Origin: Algoriphagus sp. TR-M9
Lineage (GTDB): Bacteria; Bacteroidota; Bacteroidia; Cytophagales; Cyclobacteriaceae
Direction of reading: 5' to 3'
DNA length: 64,000 nucleotides
NCBI RefSeq assembly: GCF_027594545.1
Contig: NZ_CP115160.1
Coordinates: forward strand, 2,055,001 to 2,119,000
Notes under the pieces: generated by a model
What the model was told of the DNA's origin: nothing
Database searches by the model: none
What the model saw: the letters and a program-made list of their open reading frames with translations, nothing else
Translations under genes and position numbers: made by a program
In this document: positions 53,007 to 62,714 of the stretch, in pieces
How positions within the stretch are numbered: the stretch's first letter is position 1
Layout of the letters: the number at the start of each line of letters is the position of its first letter

Positions 53007-55691
53007 ATGACGAAGTTTGCAATTTGGTTTTTTTATAATTCCCTAAGCCTGATTTTTTTGACTTGCTTGGTAACTGAACCGGCCTTTCCACAAACGCAAA
53101 CCGAATTAACTAATGAATTGAAAATTCCCCAAAACTATGTAATGGAAATTTGGGATAACTCCAAAGGCTTACCCCAAAACGCCATCTTTGCACTGGAGAA
53201 GGATAATTTTGGATTTTTATGGGCAGCAACTGAAGAGGGACTGGTCAGATTTGACGGAAAAACAATTAAGGTGTTTGACGAAGACAACTATCCAGAAATG
53301 CTCGAGCAAACATATTACATATTTTTTAAGACCGAAGGAGGCATTTGGGCTACAGGAGACCGAAGCATAGTCCTCATAGACAAAAACCTTAAAACCGTAA
53401 TCGATTGCTCTGAAATAACCGATCAAACCTGGATCAGGGCAATTGCCGAAAATGAGAACGGTGGTTTGCTTATCGGAACTCAGAAAGGTGAAATCTACTC
53501 CTGGGATGAAGGGACCTTTAGCCTCCTCCCCTTTTGGAATCCCGAAACCTCCTTAGAAATCCTTAATTTCTATCCTACAGGAAACTCGATCCTGCTAGTG
53601 GGCACCTCCAAAGGGATATATGAACTAAACCTGTCTACAAAGCAAACCAGGCGGGTTACCGAGCAGGGTTTTTCTGCATTGAAAATTTTTGGCAATGCCT
53701 CGAACCGTTACGTCTATGGACCAGATAAAGGAATTTTTCGCATAGAAGAGGATTACCATCTGGAAATGATATATTCCTTTGAGCAGTCAAATGGGGTCAA
53801 TCCATCCAGCCTCATCGTAGATTCTGAAAACACCATCTGGGCCGGTTCCCTTGAAAATGGGCTGATCAAAATGTCCCAAGGTAAGGTCAGCGAGGTTATT
53901 TACCCAGAACTTCAAAGTTATACCGTTCGCAAGATCATCAAGGAAAATGACAATATCTACTTGGGTACCTTGGGAAAAGGTCTGGCAGTAGTTAGGCCTG
54001 CTAAGATCAAGCAGTTGAATACTGGAGTACTGGAACAGAAAAACATCAAACCCATTTACCAAGCTAGGGACAGTAGTATTTGGATAGGGTCCAAATCGGA
54101 TGGACTTTACCAAATCAAGCATGGAAAAATTAATTCCTGGCTGGAAGAAGATGGCTTACTCCAAAACCGCGTCAATACCATAGGTTCTGCCCGTGGAAAA
54201 GTTTACGTGGGTAGCATTGCCGGGATATCAATCATAGATCAGCAGAGCGGCCAAATCACCGGATATCTGACCAAGGATAATGGCTTGAGAAGTAATTATG
54301 TATATGCCATCTTCCGGGATTCAAAAAATTGGCTCTGGATCTTAACCAAGAAGGGTGGCATCCACTATATCGATGAAAGTGGAAATTTTAGGCAAGTAGA
54401 ACTTCCTGAAAAGTATTCCAATTCAGGCTTCATCAGTATCCTTGAACTGAAAAACAAAGAAATACTGATCGGCTCTATCAGTCAGGGATTTTTCCGATTT
54501 AACGGTGAACAATTGGTTGAGACACAATCCTTGCCGCTGACTCCTGGAGAAGACCTCATATATAGCATGTATGAAGATCCTGCCGGAGACCTTTGGTTTG
54601 CCACACACGGCGGTATAGTGCTTTTAAAACAGGGGAATTTTAAGATTTTGAGAAAGCATCAGGGGTTAAAATCCCGTAGTGTTTTCTCCATTATCCCAGG
54701 TGATAGTGCTGGGGTATGGGTTTCTCATAATTTTGGTGTTCAATACTTCCCCCATTCGGAACTGGAAAAATTTAAGAACACCACAGACGAGGATTTTCAT
54801 ATTGCCAACAGCTTTTATAATGAAAACCATGGGATGCCAAATTCAGAAGCCAATGGCCTGATCTTTCCTTCTGCTTTAAAAGACTATACGGGAAGAATCT
54901 GGATTCCTACAGTAGAAGGTATTGGTATCATACCAGACCCATCTTTGAAAAAAGAACAGGATAAGCGCTTTCTTTTCACTTGGGACAATCTCCAAATAGG
55001 TGATCAAAAAACCGATATTCAAGATGAAATCGTCATTCCCCAAGGTGTAGGAATGTTTCAGGTATCCTTCAGTCTAGTGGATTTTGATAACCCGGATCAA
55101 TACTCCCTTTTCTACCGGATCAATTCAAAATCAAAACAATGGCAACCTATCAATGAGCAAAGGTTACTGAATTTCACAGGGTTAAAACCAGGTAAATACA
55201 CCCTGGAAGTCAAAATTCACCGTCATGGAAATCTCGAACAGGTTAATTCCTTACCTATCAGAGTGGAGGCAATTTGGTTTGAAACTCTGGCTTTCAAAAT
55301 CTTTATATTGCTGGCCTTTGGGCTCCTGATCTACTTTATTGTGAAATATTATTCTCATATTAGGATGAAGCGCCAACTGGAAAGCATGGTCAGTCAAAGG
55401 ACTGCCGAACTGAGCAATGCCAACGCGCAACTGAAAAAAGCATTGAGTGAAATAGAAAGCAAAAACAAAGTACTCCTGGACATCACCTGGTTCCAGTCCC
55501 ACTTGGTCAGGGCTCCGCTCACCAAAGCCATGGGAATAGCACAGGTGTTGAACCAATATTCATCTTTTCAGGAGATAGGACTAAGTAAAGAGGAGTTGGA
55601 AAAAGAGCTACTCCAGACACTGGAGGAATTGGATCAAGTGGTGCGGGAAACGCACTCAAAGTCCGAAAATATCAAGAACGATGAAGGATAA
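53007..55691 (+). CDS. Propeller sensor with phospho-acceptor-like helix but no kinase ATPase domain
   Basis: An 894-residue membrane sensor. After a signal sequence, residues about 35-655 contain repeated units of the two-component-regulator propeller (IFALEKDNFGFLWAATEEGL, TIWAGSLENGLIKMSQG), then a Y_Y_Y domain (about 680-770) and one membrane helix (FKIFILLAFGLLIYFIVKYY). The cytoplasmic end has a coiled coil (SQRTAELSNANAQLKKALSE) and a helix WFQSHLVRAPLTKAMGIAQV that resembles the phospho-accepting helix of histidine kinases (His832). The protein stops at 894, with no N, G1 or G2 box. It overlaps the start of a receiver-domain gene by 11 bases. Confidence 0.85.
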   Translation: MTKFAIWFFYNSLSLIFLTCLVTEPAFPQTQTELTNELKIPQNYVMEIWDNSKGLPQNAIFALEKDNFGFLWAATEEGLVRFDGKTIKVFDEDNYPEMLEQTYYIFFKTEGGIWATGDRSIVLIDKNLKTVIDCSEITDQTWIRAIAENENGGLLIGTQKGEIYSWDEGTFSLLPFWNPETSLEILNFYPTGNSILLVGTSKGIYELNLSTKQTRRVTEQGFSALKIFGNASNRYVYGPDKGIFRIEEDYHLEMIYSFEQSNGVNPSSLIVDSENTIWAGSLENGLIKMSQGKVSEVIYPELQSYTVRKIIKENDNIYLGTLGKGLAVVRPAKIKQLNTGVLEQKNIKPIYQARDSSIWIGSKSDGLYQIKHGKINSWLEEDGLLQNRVNTIGSARGKVYVGSIAGISIIDQQSGQITGYLTKDNGLRSNYVYAIFRDSKNWLWILTKKGGIHYIDESGNFRQVELPEKYSNSGFISILELKNKEILIGSISQGFFRFNGEQLVETQSLPLTPGEDLIYSMYEDPAGDLWFATHGGIVLLKQGNFKILRKHQGLKSRSVFSIIPGDSAGVWVSHNFGVQYFPHSELEKFKNTTDEDFHIANSFYNENHGMPNSEANGLIFPSALKDYTGRIWIPTVEGIGIIPDPSLKKEQDKRFLFTWDNLQIGDQKTDIQDEIVIPQGVGMFQVSFSLVDFDNPDQYSLFYRINSKSKQWQPINEQRLLNFTGLKPGKYTLEVKIHRHGNLEQVNSLPIRVEAIWFETLAFKIFILLAFGLLIYFIVKYYSHIRMKRQLESMVSQRTAELSNANAQLKKALSEIESKNKVLLDITWFQSHLVRAPLTKAMGIAQVLNQYSSFQEIGLSKEELEKELLQTLEELDQVVRETHSKSENIKNDEG

Positions 55692-56085
55692 ACCGCCAAG
55701 AATCTATATTATCGACGATGATCAAGTAATACTTTTACTCCACAAACTACAAGTCAAAAAACAAGGGGTATTTGACCAAATCCATGTATTTAGCTATGCC
55801 AATAAAGCTTTGGAAGCTATCCTTTCACTAGGTGGCGAAGACCAAAAAATCCTTATTTTTTTAGATCTGAACATGCCCGAAATGAATGGCTGGGAATTTT
55901 TGACCCTACTTCAAAAACATGCTATAACTTTAGATATCAAGGTTATAATCGTGACTTCCTCATTGAGTAAGTCGGACAAGGATAGGTCCTTAGAGTTTGA
56001 TAGGGTGATAGATTTCTGGGAAAAACCCATGGTGCCCGCTCAATTCGCTAAACTGAAGGAAAAATTGGGAGATTGGCTCTTCTAA
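55681..56085 (+). CDS. Single-domain response regulator
   Basis: A 134-residue receiver domain without an output domain. The acidic pocket is YIIDDDQ, the phosphorylation site Asp62 (FLDLNMPEMNG), the switch threonine/serine in IVTSSLSKSD and the lysine in FWEKPM. Its start lies within the last codons of the propeller sensor gene, so the two products are probably made together. A paralogue with the same layout is encoded behind the kinase gene at 62257. Confidence 0.9.
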   Translation: MKDKPPRIYIIDDDQVILLLHKLQVKKQGVFDQIHVFSYANKALEAILSLGGEDQKILIFLDLNMPEMNGWEFLTLLQKHAITLDIKVIIVTSSLSKSDKDRSLEFDRVIDFWEKPMVPAQFAKLKEKLGDWLF

Positions 56086-56294
56086 CTTATTCGGTGATTT
56101 GATTTATCCGGTAATTCCCATTCCAGATTCTTATTCCTTTTCTTTAGTCGCTTCAGCTGTTTTGTGCTCCGCCAAGGAAAGCCATCAGAATACATATTAG
56201 ACCTGAATTATTTCGCTGTTCTAATCCATTTTCCACTACTTTACTAACCTTTCAGCCTACTGAGCTTAGGCTATTTTAACTATTTTTGCTTCAG

Positions 56295-58616
56295 ATGATA
56301 GTTTGTATTGCAGAGAAACCAAGTGTAGCCCGTGAAATCGCATCCGTGCTAGGGGCGAATACAAAACACGATGGATACTTTGAAGGGAATGGATATAGCG
56401 TAACCTATACTTTTGGACACTTTTGTACCCTCTTTGAACCCTACGATTATGAACCGCACTGGAAGGGCTGGAGTATCAGCCACCTCCCTATGCTTCCCGA
56501 AAAGTTCAAAACCAAAATCGTTGATAATCAAGGGATCAAGAAGCAATTTGAGATTGTAAAAAAGCTATTTGATACAGCCACACTCGTGATCAACTGTGGA
56601 GATGCCGGCCAAGAAGGAGAGCTGATCCAGCGATGGGTAATAGAACAAGCGGAGTACAAAGGGGAAGTCAAACGACTTTGGATATCCTCTTTGACCACCG
56701 AAGCCATTAAGGAAGGCTTCGAAAAACTCCAACCTTCCACCAAATACGATAACCTGTACTATGCAGGATATTCCAGGGCGATCGGCGACTGGCTCTTAGG
56801 GATAAATGCCACGCGCTTGTATACCGTGAAATATGGAGGGTACAAACAGGTGCTATCCATAGGTAGGGTGCAAACGCCCACTCTGGCTATGATCGTAAAC
56901 CGTTTTAAGGAGATTCAAAACTTTAAGCCACAGCCCTACTGGGAATTGCAAACAGTCTATAGAGAAACCACTTTTAACTGTGAGGAAGGAAAGTTTTCAA
57001 AAAAAGAGGATGGGGAGACTTTTGCAAATGCTGTAAAAGAACATGAGTTTGAAGTCACATCCATCGAAAAGAAAAAAGGAAAGGAATACGCACCCAAACT
57101 TTTTGACTTAACCGGATTACAGGTGTATTGTAATAATAAGTTTGGACTTTCTGCCGATGAGACCCTCAAAATAGCGCAGCAACTCTACGAGCAAAAAGTA
57201 ATCACCTACCCCAGAGTGGACACCACTTTTCTGCCGAATGACATGTATCCTAAGTCTCCAGGAATCCTCAAGAACCTAAGAGACTATCAGGATTTAACCC
57301 AACCCCTTTTGGGGAAAAAGTTAAAAAAGTCATCCAAGGTGTTCAATGATAAGAAGGTAACCGACCACCATGCCATCATCCCTACAGGATTGACGGGTAG
57401 CCTCCATGGCAATCACCTCAAAGTATATGATATTATTGTCAGGCGGTTTATCGCAGTGTTTTATGAGGAATGTGTGGTGGCCAATACCACCGTTTTAGGA
57501 AAAGTCGCTACTGTGTCGTTCAAAGCAACAGGTAAAGTCATTTTAGAAAAAGGCTGGAGGATAGTTTTTAAGACTGCTGAGGGCAAAGATAAAAAGGAGA
57601 AAGATGAGCTCCCACTATTCAAAAAGGGCGAAAAAGGACCACATGAACCAACTTTTCTAGAGAAAGAAACCAAAGCTCCTAAGCACTACACAGAGGCTAC
57701 TCTCCTGAGGGGTATGGAAACAGCCGGTAAACAGGTGGACGACGAAGAAATGCGGGAGTTAATGAAAGAAAATGGTATAGGCCGTCCCTCCACCCGGGCA
57801 AGTATCATTGAAACACTTTTCAAAAGGCAATACATAGAACGGAACAAAAAGCAGATTTTGCCCACCGAAACAGGTGTGCAACTAATAGCTATCATTCAAA
57901 ACAACCTGCTGACTTCTGCAGAATTGACCGGACAGTGGGAAAAACAATTGAAGGAGATCGAAAGAGGGAATTTTCATGCGGGTTCTTTTGTGAAAAACAT
58001 GAAACTTATGGTGCAGCATTTGGTCTATGAAGTGCTTCGAGAGGAAAACCACGCGAAAATTTCCCAGCATATAGAAAGCAAACTTGCAGAAAAGGAAAAA
58101 CTTCCAAACCAAAAAAAACCAAGCCCTGCTATAGTAGGTTTCATTTGCCCAAAATGTAAAACTGGCACTTTGCTGAAAGGTAAAGCCAGTTACGGGTGCA
58201 GCGCCTATAAAAATGGATGCGATTTTCTACTTCCCTTTACATTTGAAGGCAAAAAAATCTCAGATAAGCAATATTTGCGTTTGCTTCAGAAAGGCGCTAC
58301 CGTCAACCTGAAAGGATTTAAATCCGAAACCGGAACCAAGGAAGGAATAGTACAATTCGACGATAGATTTCAGCTTGTATTGGAAGAGAAGAAAGGAAGC
58401 AAGCCTTTGGCCACTAAAAAATCTCCTCCTATTATTTCATGCCCATTATGTAAAAAAGGTAACATCATCAAGGGCAAAACAGCATATGGATGCAGTGCAT
58501 ACAAAGAGGGATGTGACTTTAGGTATGCTTTTGCTACGATCCGTGAAAAAGCGAACAATAAACCCCTTACCGAGGAACTGGTGCTAGCGCTGTTGAAGCA
58601 GAGCGTTAAAGAATAA
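56295..58616 (+). CDS. topB: DNA topoisomerase III
   Basis: Type IA topoisomerase that passes and decatenates single strands, 773 residues from the ATG at 56295 (MIVCIAEKPSVAREIASVLG). The Toprim part has NCGDAGQEGELIQRW, the active-site tyrosine is in ITYPRVDTTFLP (PRVD in place of the more usual PRTD or PRSD), and GIGRPSTRASIIETL is typical. Two C-terminal zinc-ribbon-like repeats follow: CPKCKTGTLLKGKASYGCSA and CPLCKKGNIIKGKTAYGCSA. Upstream TTG at 56286 is in frame but unlikely. Confidence 0.93.
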   Translation: MIVCIAEKPSVAREIASVLGANTKHDGYFEGNGYSVTYTFGHFCTLFEPYDYEPHWKGWSISHLPMLPEKFKTKIVDNQGIKKQFEIVKKLFDTATLVINCGDAGQEGELIQRWVIEQAEYKGEVKRLWISSLTTEAIKEGFEKLQPSTKYDNLYYAGYSRAIGDWLLGINATRLYTVKYGGYKQVLSIGRVQTPTLAMIVNRFKEIQNFKPQPYWELQTVYRETTFNCEEGKFSKKEDGETFANAVKEHEFEVTSIEKKKGKEYAPKLFDLTGLQVYCNNKFGLSADETLKIAQQLYEQKVITYPRVDTTFLPNDMYPKSPGILKNLRDYQDLTQPLLGKKLKKSSKVFNDKKVTDHHAIIPTGLTGSLHGNHLKVYDIIVRRFIAVFYEECVVANTTVLGKVATVSFKATGKVILEKGWRIVFKTAEGKDKKEKDELPLFKKGEKGPHEPTFLEKETKAPKHYTEATLLRGMETAGKQVDDEEMRELMKENGIGRPSTRASIIETLFKRQYIERNKKQILPTETGVQLIAIIQNNLLTSAELTGQWEKQLKEIERGNFHAGSFVKNMKLMVQHLVYEVLREENHAKISQHIESKLAEKEKLPNQKKPSPAIVGFICPKCKTGTLLKGKASYGCSAYKNGCDFLLPFTFEGKKISDKQYLRLLQKGATVNLKGFKSETGTKEGIVQFDDRFQLVLEEKKGSKPLATKKSPPIISCPLCKKGNIIKGKTAYGCSAYKEGCDFRYAFATIREKANNKPLTEELVLALLKQSVKE

Positions 58617-58703
58617 AATCGCAATATCACCTGAATTACCAGGAGAAAATTGGCTTTGATAAACCAATCTGCATGGGGTTTGTAGATACTTTAAAAAGAT
58701 GTT

Positions 58704-58979
58704 ATGAACCTAAGCGAAAACAAATTCACCATACTATCGGCAGCTCTTTCCATAGGAGTAGCTGCACTGGCAAAAGCGGCTATAGCTAACCGTTATCAGG
58801 CAATCACAGGAGAGCCTGCTCCCAAAAACCCCGAATCTAAGGAGGCATCTTTTGGAAAGGTGGTCCTTTACACTGCGATTACAGCTGCAGTTGGTGTTTC
58901 TGCAAAAATTTTAGTGCGTAAATTTTTCACCAAAGAGTGGAAAAAAATGGACGGTGACCTGCCTCGTCATCTTAAATAG
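58704..58979 (+). CDS. DUF4235-like small membrane protein
   Basis: A 91-residue protein with two membrane segments (about 9-27 and 52-70). The sequence RYQAITGEPAPKNPESKEAS between them is the conserved middle of DUF4235 proteins. The C-terminus is positively charged and probably cytoplasmic. The function is unknown. It lies 87 bases behind topB and may share its transcript. Confidence 0.7.
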   Translation: MNLSENKFTILSAALSIGVAALAKAAIANRYQAITGEPAPKNPESKEASFGKVVLYTAITAAVGVSAKILVRKFFTKEWKKMDGDLPRHLK

Positions 58980-59897
58980 AAATGCTTAAAGAGAAAAAGA
59001 GGAACTATACTAGCGCCCAGTGGACCATAACTCTGCCGGGCTTTTTTTTGCGCAGGTTTAAAGAAACTGCTTCTCTCAGACTGTAGCCAACTTTTAATCA
59101 ACGTCTGTAATTTTTCGATCAAAGCATCCATTTCAGACTTGGAAGGCAAGCTAAGCGAGTGAATGTAATAAACGGCTAACCTGGACTTCAGTTAGATAAT
59201 GGAATGCTTAAAAGGCATCCAAAAGCTCCACTTGAGATCAGGACATTCCATAAAGATCCTATAGGCATCCCTTTTCCGCGATAGTTGGGATGATATCGGT
59301 CAATTCCGAACAGACTATAGACTTGCTGAGCGACTGTCTTGTAAGCACGGTTTAGTGAAGAAGGAGGAAAAGAGCCTTTGTATCCTGATAAATTATTTAA
59401 TCTAAACACCTGATAATAAGTGAGATAATTACACATTATAATTATACTAGCTCTTCAATGTATTTCAAAATTCCCCTAGCAAAGCTTTCTTCCTCTCAAG
59501 GAATAAATTCTCTTCTTTTCTTTAAAAAAAAGTCAACAATTCTAATTCGCATATACTTCAATAGTTTAATAATGTATTTCAAACTATATATTCTGCATAT
59601 TAATTCCAGGCTCCACCTAAGTGGAAACACGTATTTTAGGCAAGTTACTGGCAACTGAATATCAAAGCTTTATCTTTGAAAAATTATATAGGAACACCAA
59701 TGAAAATTCAGGTAATTTCATAACCTGTATTCTTGGTTTTTTATCTGTTCAAAGAAAAAGTTAAGGAATTAGTCTGTACTTCTTGCTCAAAGAAACCAGT
59801 TCAAAATTTGCTAACAATGACAGATTTTGACCACCGTTCATACCTTTTCTTTGGCTCCAACCTCTTATGAAATACTAATTCTTAGTGCAAAACTAAA
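58980..59897. other. Long spacer with promoter-like and hairpin signals
   Basis: About 900 bases with no convincing gene. Just after the DUF4235 gene a weak hairpin GCCC/GGGC with a run of eight T (about 59012-59049) may end transcription. TATCTTTG at 59671-59678 matches the minus-7 promoter box. Some 20 bases later a nested hairpin (ACCAA...TTGGT outside, CAGGT...ACCTG inside, about 59694-59742) ends in a T-run. Minus-strand frames of 60 and 82 residues show no known features. Confidence 0.45.
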
Positions 59898-62270
59898 ATG
59901 CTAAATGAATCACAAAGATACAGCCTGATTGAAAAATACAATTTAGTGGATTCTCCACATGAGCTGACTTATGATAGAATAACCGAAGAAATCGCCAGGC
60001 AATTTGATGCTTATGGGGCTACTATTTCTATATTTTCACAAGCTAAGGTTTGGTTCAAATCCAGGTATGGCATCTATGTGGATCATATTAGCCCAGAACA
60101 TTCTCTCGCGTTGGAAATGGCTGAAAATCAACTTCCCTACTTGGTAATTGAGGATTTCAGCAAAAATGAGCAATACAAAAACCACTATCTGCATAACACC
60201 TTAGGCAATAAATTCTTCGTTTCGGTTCCTATTGTACTGGAGAATGAAATTATGGTAGGAGGACTATGCGTATTTGACTCCAAACCGCACCAGCTATCCG
60301 AAAAACAGCTCGAATACCTGAAATCCACTGCTAAAAAGGTGGGGGAACTCTTTTGCCAAACCGAAGGCCCTTTCAAAGATTTGACACAGATCACCCCTTA
60401 TGAGACAGGAATAATCCAAAAAGTATCGAGCATTAATGACTTTGGAGGTTTTCATTTGAATACCAGCTCCAATGAATTGATCTGGAATCCTGTCAACAAT
60501 CAATTGCTGAAATTAAAAGTGGGCTGGTCCCCGAGGTTTAATGATCTGATCAACCCTACTTTTTCCAAGCAACTCAAAGCGAATAAAGATGTGTTTAAGT
60601 TAATGATTGACCTTCAGGCTTTGATCAGCAATGATAAACTTACGCAGCACGCCAGACTTTACACTTTAGAATTTGCACTGCAAAAACCCCTTCACCTAAA
60701 CGTGATCTACCAAAGAAACGGGGATCACATCCATGTGCTCTTTAAGAATGAGAGTAGATTTTTGGAACTGGCCCATCAGGACTCCAAGAATAAAAGTTTT
60801 CTGAAAGAGGTAGAATCCATCTCAAAAATCGGAGGATGGGAATTTGACTTGGAAAGTAGCGGATTTAGATTTTCTAAAAATGCTGCAAAAATCCTAGATA
60901 TCGCATCCAAACCTACGGCATCTCTAGAATCACTCGATATGGAGCATAAAGTCAAGGATTTCCAGGCACTGAAAAATGGTTTTAGAAATTCAGTATTAAA
61001 CAAAACTGAATATTCAGGCGATCACAATTTTAAGCTTCCAGGCCAGCCAAACAAGATCCTCAGGGTTCAGGGTAAACCTATATTCATAGATTCAACCTGC
61101 AATAGAATAGTGGGTACAATTCAGGATATTACCGAGGATAAAGCACAACTTGAGCTGGTTTCTATCCTCAAGACTAATGTAGAAAAACAGGTGAGTTTTT
61201 ATAAATCCCTGATCAACAATAACAATATCTACATTTTGCAGCTACAGCCTGAGGGGAAGTTGATTTTTTCCAATAAACATTACAATCAGGTATTTGCCAA
61301 AGGAAAATCAGAGGAAGAGTTATTTGGTCAAAATGAACTGGAAAGCTACTCTGCAAAAAACAGAAGCAAGATCAAATCCATTATCTCAAGGTGTTTGGAA
61401 GCGCCCGGAACCTCATTTTCTCTCTACTTGGATCGAGTGGACAGCAAAGGAGAACACAAACTCACGCAATGGGATTGCTGTACTATTGGAAGCGAAGATG
61501 CGAAACAGGACATACTGCTCATAGGCATAGATATCACCCAGCTGAAAAAGAGTAAGGAAAAACTCGAACAGCTAGTGGAAAAAATCTACCAGCAGCAGGA
61601 AAGGTCTCTGGAGTTTGGCAAGATAGTCAACCATAATGTACGCTCGCAGGTCGCTAATCTGCAAGGACTTATCCAACTTATGGATCTCATGCAGACTCCA
61701 GAAGAGAAAATGGAATATTTCAACCATCTGGAAACTACAGTCAATAACCTTAATAATATTACAAATATAGTTTCCTTGGTATTGGCGATTCAGAATAACT
61801 TCAATTATGAAAAAACAACCATACATTTAGAAGACCTGGTAGATGAAATTCTCTCCGACTTTTGGAAGGAAATGATCCAGCATGCTATACAGATAGACCT
61901 GGATATTCCGGAGGGATTTACGCTGACTACCAATAAGGATTACCTGGAAATCATATTACAGGAACTGATCAATAATGCAATAAAATTCAGAAATCCAGCC
62001 AAGAAGCTTAAGTTAAGCATACGAGCAAAAAGAACTGAAAACCAATCCGTTATAGAAGTTAGAGATAATGGAATCGGAATAGACCTCAATTTGTACAAGA
62101 ACAGAATTTTTAAGCTGTACGATACCCTTTCTCCCTCCACCAACTTCAAAGGAACAGGGCTTTACCTCTCCAAGGTCAGAATCAACTCCATGGGAGGTAC
62201 TATCAGACTGGCCTCGAAACCTATGGAAGGAACCGCAGTATTTATAGAATTGCCTGATGAAGAAAATTAA
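59898..62270 (+). CDS. Soluble sensor histidine kinase with GAF and PAS domains
   Basis: A 790-residue kinase without membrane helices. Residues about 1-155 form a GAF domain (ISIFSQAKVWFKSRYGIYVD, then FFVSVPIVLENEIMVGGLCV), followed by two PAS-like regions (about 285-425, with ESISKIGGWEFDLESSGFRF, and about 440-555). The phospho-acceptor helix is VNHNVRSQVANLQGLIQLMD (His579); the ATPase domain has the N box ELINNAIKFRNP, DNGIGID and GTGLYLSKVR. Its 3' end overlaps a receiver-domain gene. It probably senses a cytoplasmic signal. Confidence 0.9.
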   Translation: MLNESQRYSLIEKYNLVDSPHELTYDRITEEIARQFDAYGATISIFSQAKVWFKSRYGIYVDHISPEHSLALEMAENQLPYLVIEDFSKNEQYKNHYLHNTLGNKFFVSVPIVLENEIMVGGLCVFDSKPHQLSEKQLEYLKSTAKKVGELFCQTEGPFKDLTQITPYETGIIQKVSSINDFGGFHLNTSSNELIWNPVNNQLLKLKVGWSPRFNDLINPTFSKQLKANKDVFKLMIDLQALISNDKLTQHARLYTLEFALQKPLHLNVIYQRNGDHIHVLFKNESRFLELAHQDSKNKSFLKEVESISKIGGWEFDLESSGFRFSKNAAKILDIASKPTASLESLDMEHKVKDFQALKNGFRNSVLNKTEYSGDHNFKLPGQPNKILRVQGKPIFIDSTCNRIVGTIQDITEDKAQLELVSILKTNVEKQVSFYKSLINNNNIYILQLQPEGKLIFSNKHYNQVFAKGKSEEELFGQNELESYSAKNRSKIKSIISRCLEAPGTSFSLYLDRVDSKGEHKLTQWDCCTIGSEDAKQDILLIGIDITQLKKSKEKLEQLVEKIYQQQERSLEFGKIVNHNVRSQVANLQGLIQLMDLMQTPEEKMEYFNHLETTVNNLNNITNIVSLVLAIQNNFNYEKTTIHLEDLVDEILSDFWKEMIQHAIQIDLDIPEGFTLTTNKDYLEIILQELINNAIKFRNPAKKLKLSIRAKRTENQSVIEVRDNGIGIDLNLYKNRIFKLYDTLSPSTNFKGTGLYLSKVRINSMGGTIRLASKPMEGTAVFIELPDEEN

Positions 62271-62682
62271 TATCATAATAGTTGACGATGATGCCCTATG
62301 CATTCTCATAGCCAAAAAGCTGATCGAAAAGTATTTCCCTACCGAAATCCTTAAATCTATCGAGGCAATCAGCGATCCCAAAGTGGGGTTGGAACTAATT
62401 GAAAAACACTTGCAGGAGGACCAAAAAGAGGATTCTAATCCTATGGTACTTTACGTGCTCCTAGATATCAGCATGCCGGAAATAGACGGCTGGATGTTTT
62501 TGGAAAAACTCAGTAAAATAGATCCTGAAAACATCGTTAAAGTTTTTATGCATAGTTCTTCTGTAGATATTGCTGACAAAAACAAGGCTTTGCAATACGA
62601 AAGAGTGGTCCATTATTTCCACAAGCCACTCAATCAAGCTAAAATTGAAGTGCTTTACGAGAAAATCCGAAAACTGAACTAA
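62257..62682 (+). CDS. Single-domain response regulator
   Basis: A 141-residue receiver protein with no output domain. IIIVDDDALC holds the acidic pocket, Asp70 the phosphorylation site (LLDISMPEIDGW), MHSSS the switch residue, and FHKPL the lysine. It starts 14 bases before the end of the kinase gene in another frame. It resembles the receiver protein at 55681, and the two may feed a shared Hpt protein such as that at 11797. Confidence 0.9.
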   Translation: MKKINIIIVDDDALCILIAKKLIEKYFPTEILKSIEAISDPKVGLELIEKHLQEDQKEDSNPMVLYVLLDISMPEIDGWMFLEKLSKIDPENIVKVFMHSSSVDIADKNKALQYERVVHYFHKPLNQAKIEVLYEKIRKLN

Positions 62683-62714
62683 TACCTACAAACCATTCAG
62701 CATCAACTAAACGC

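Noticed and set aside
58967..59436. Minus-strand frames of 60 and 82 residues after the DUF4235 gene
   Set aside because: No family resemblance; the first overlaps the end of a real gene and the second has no signal or domain.
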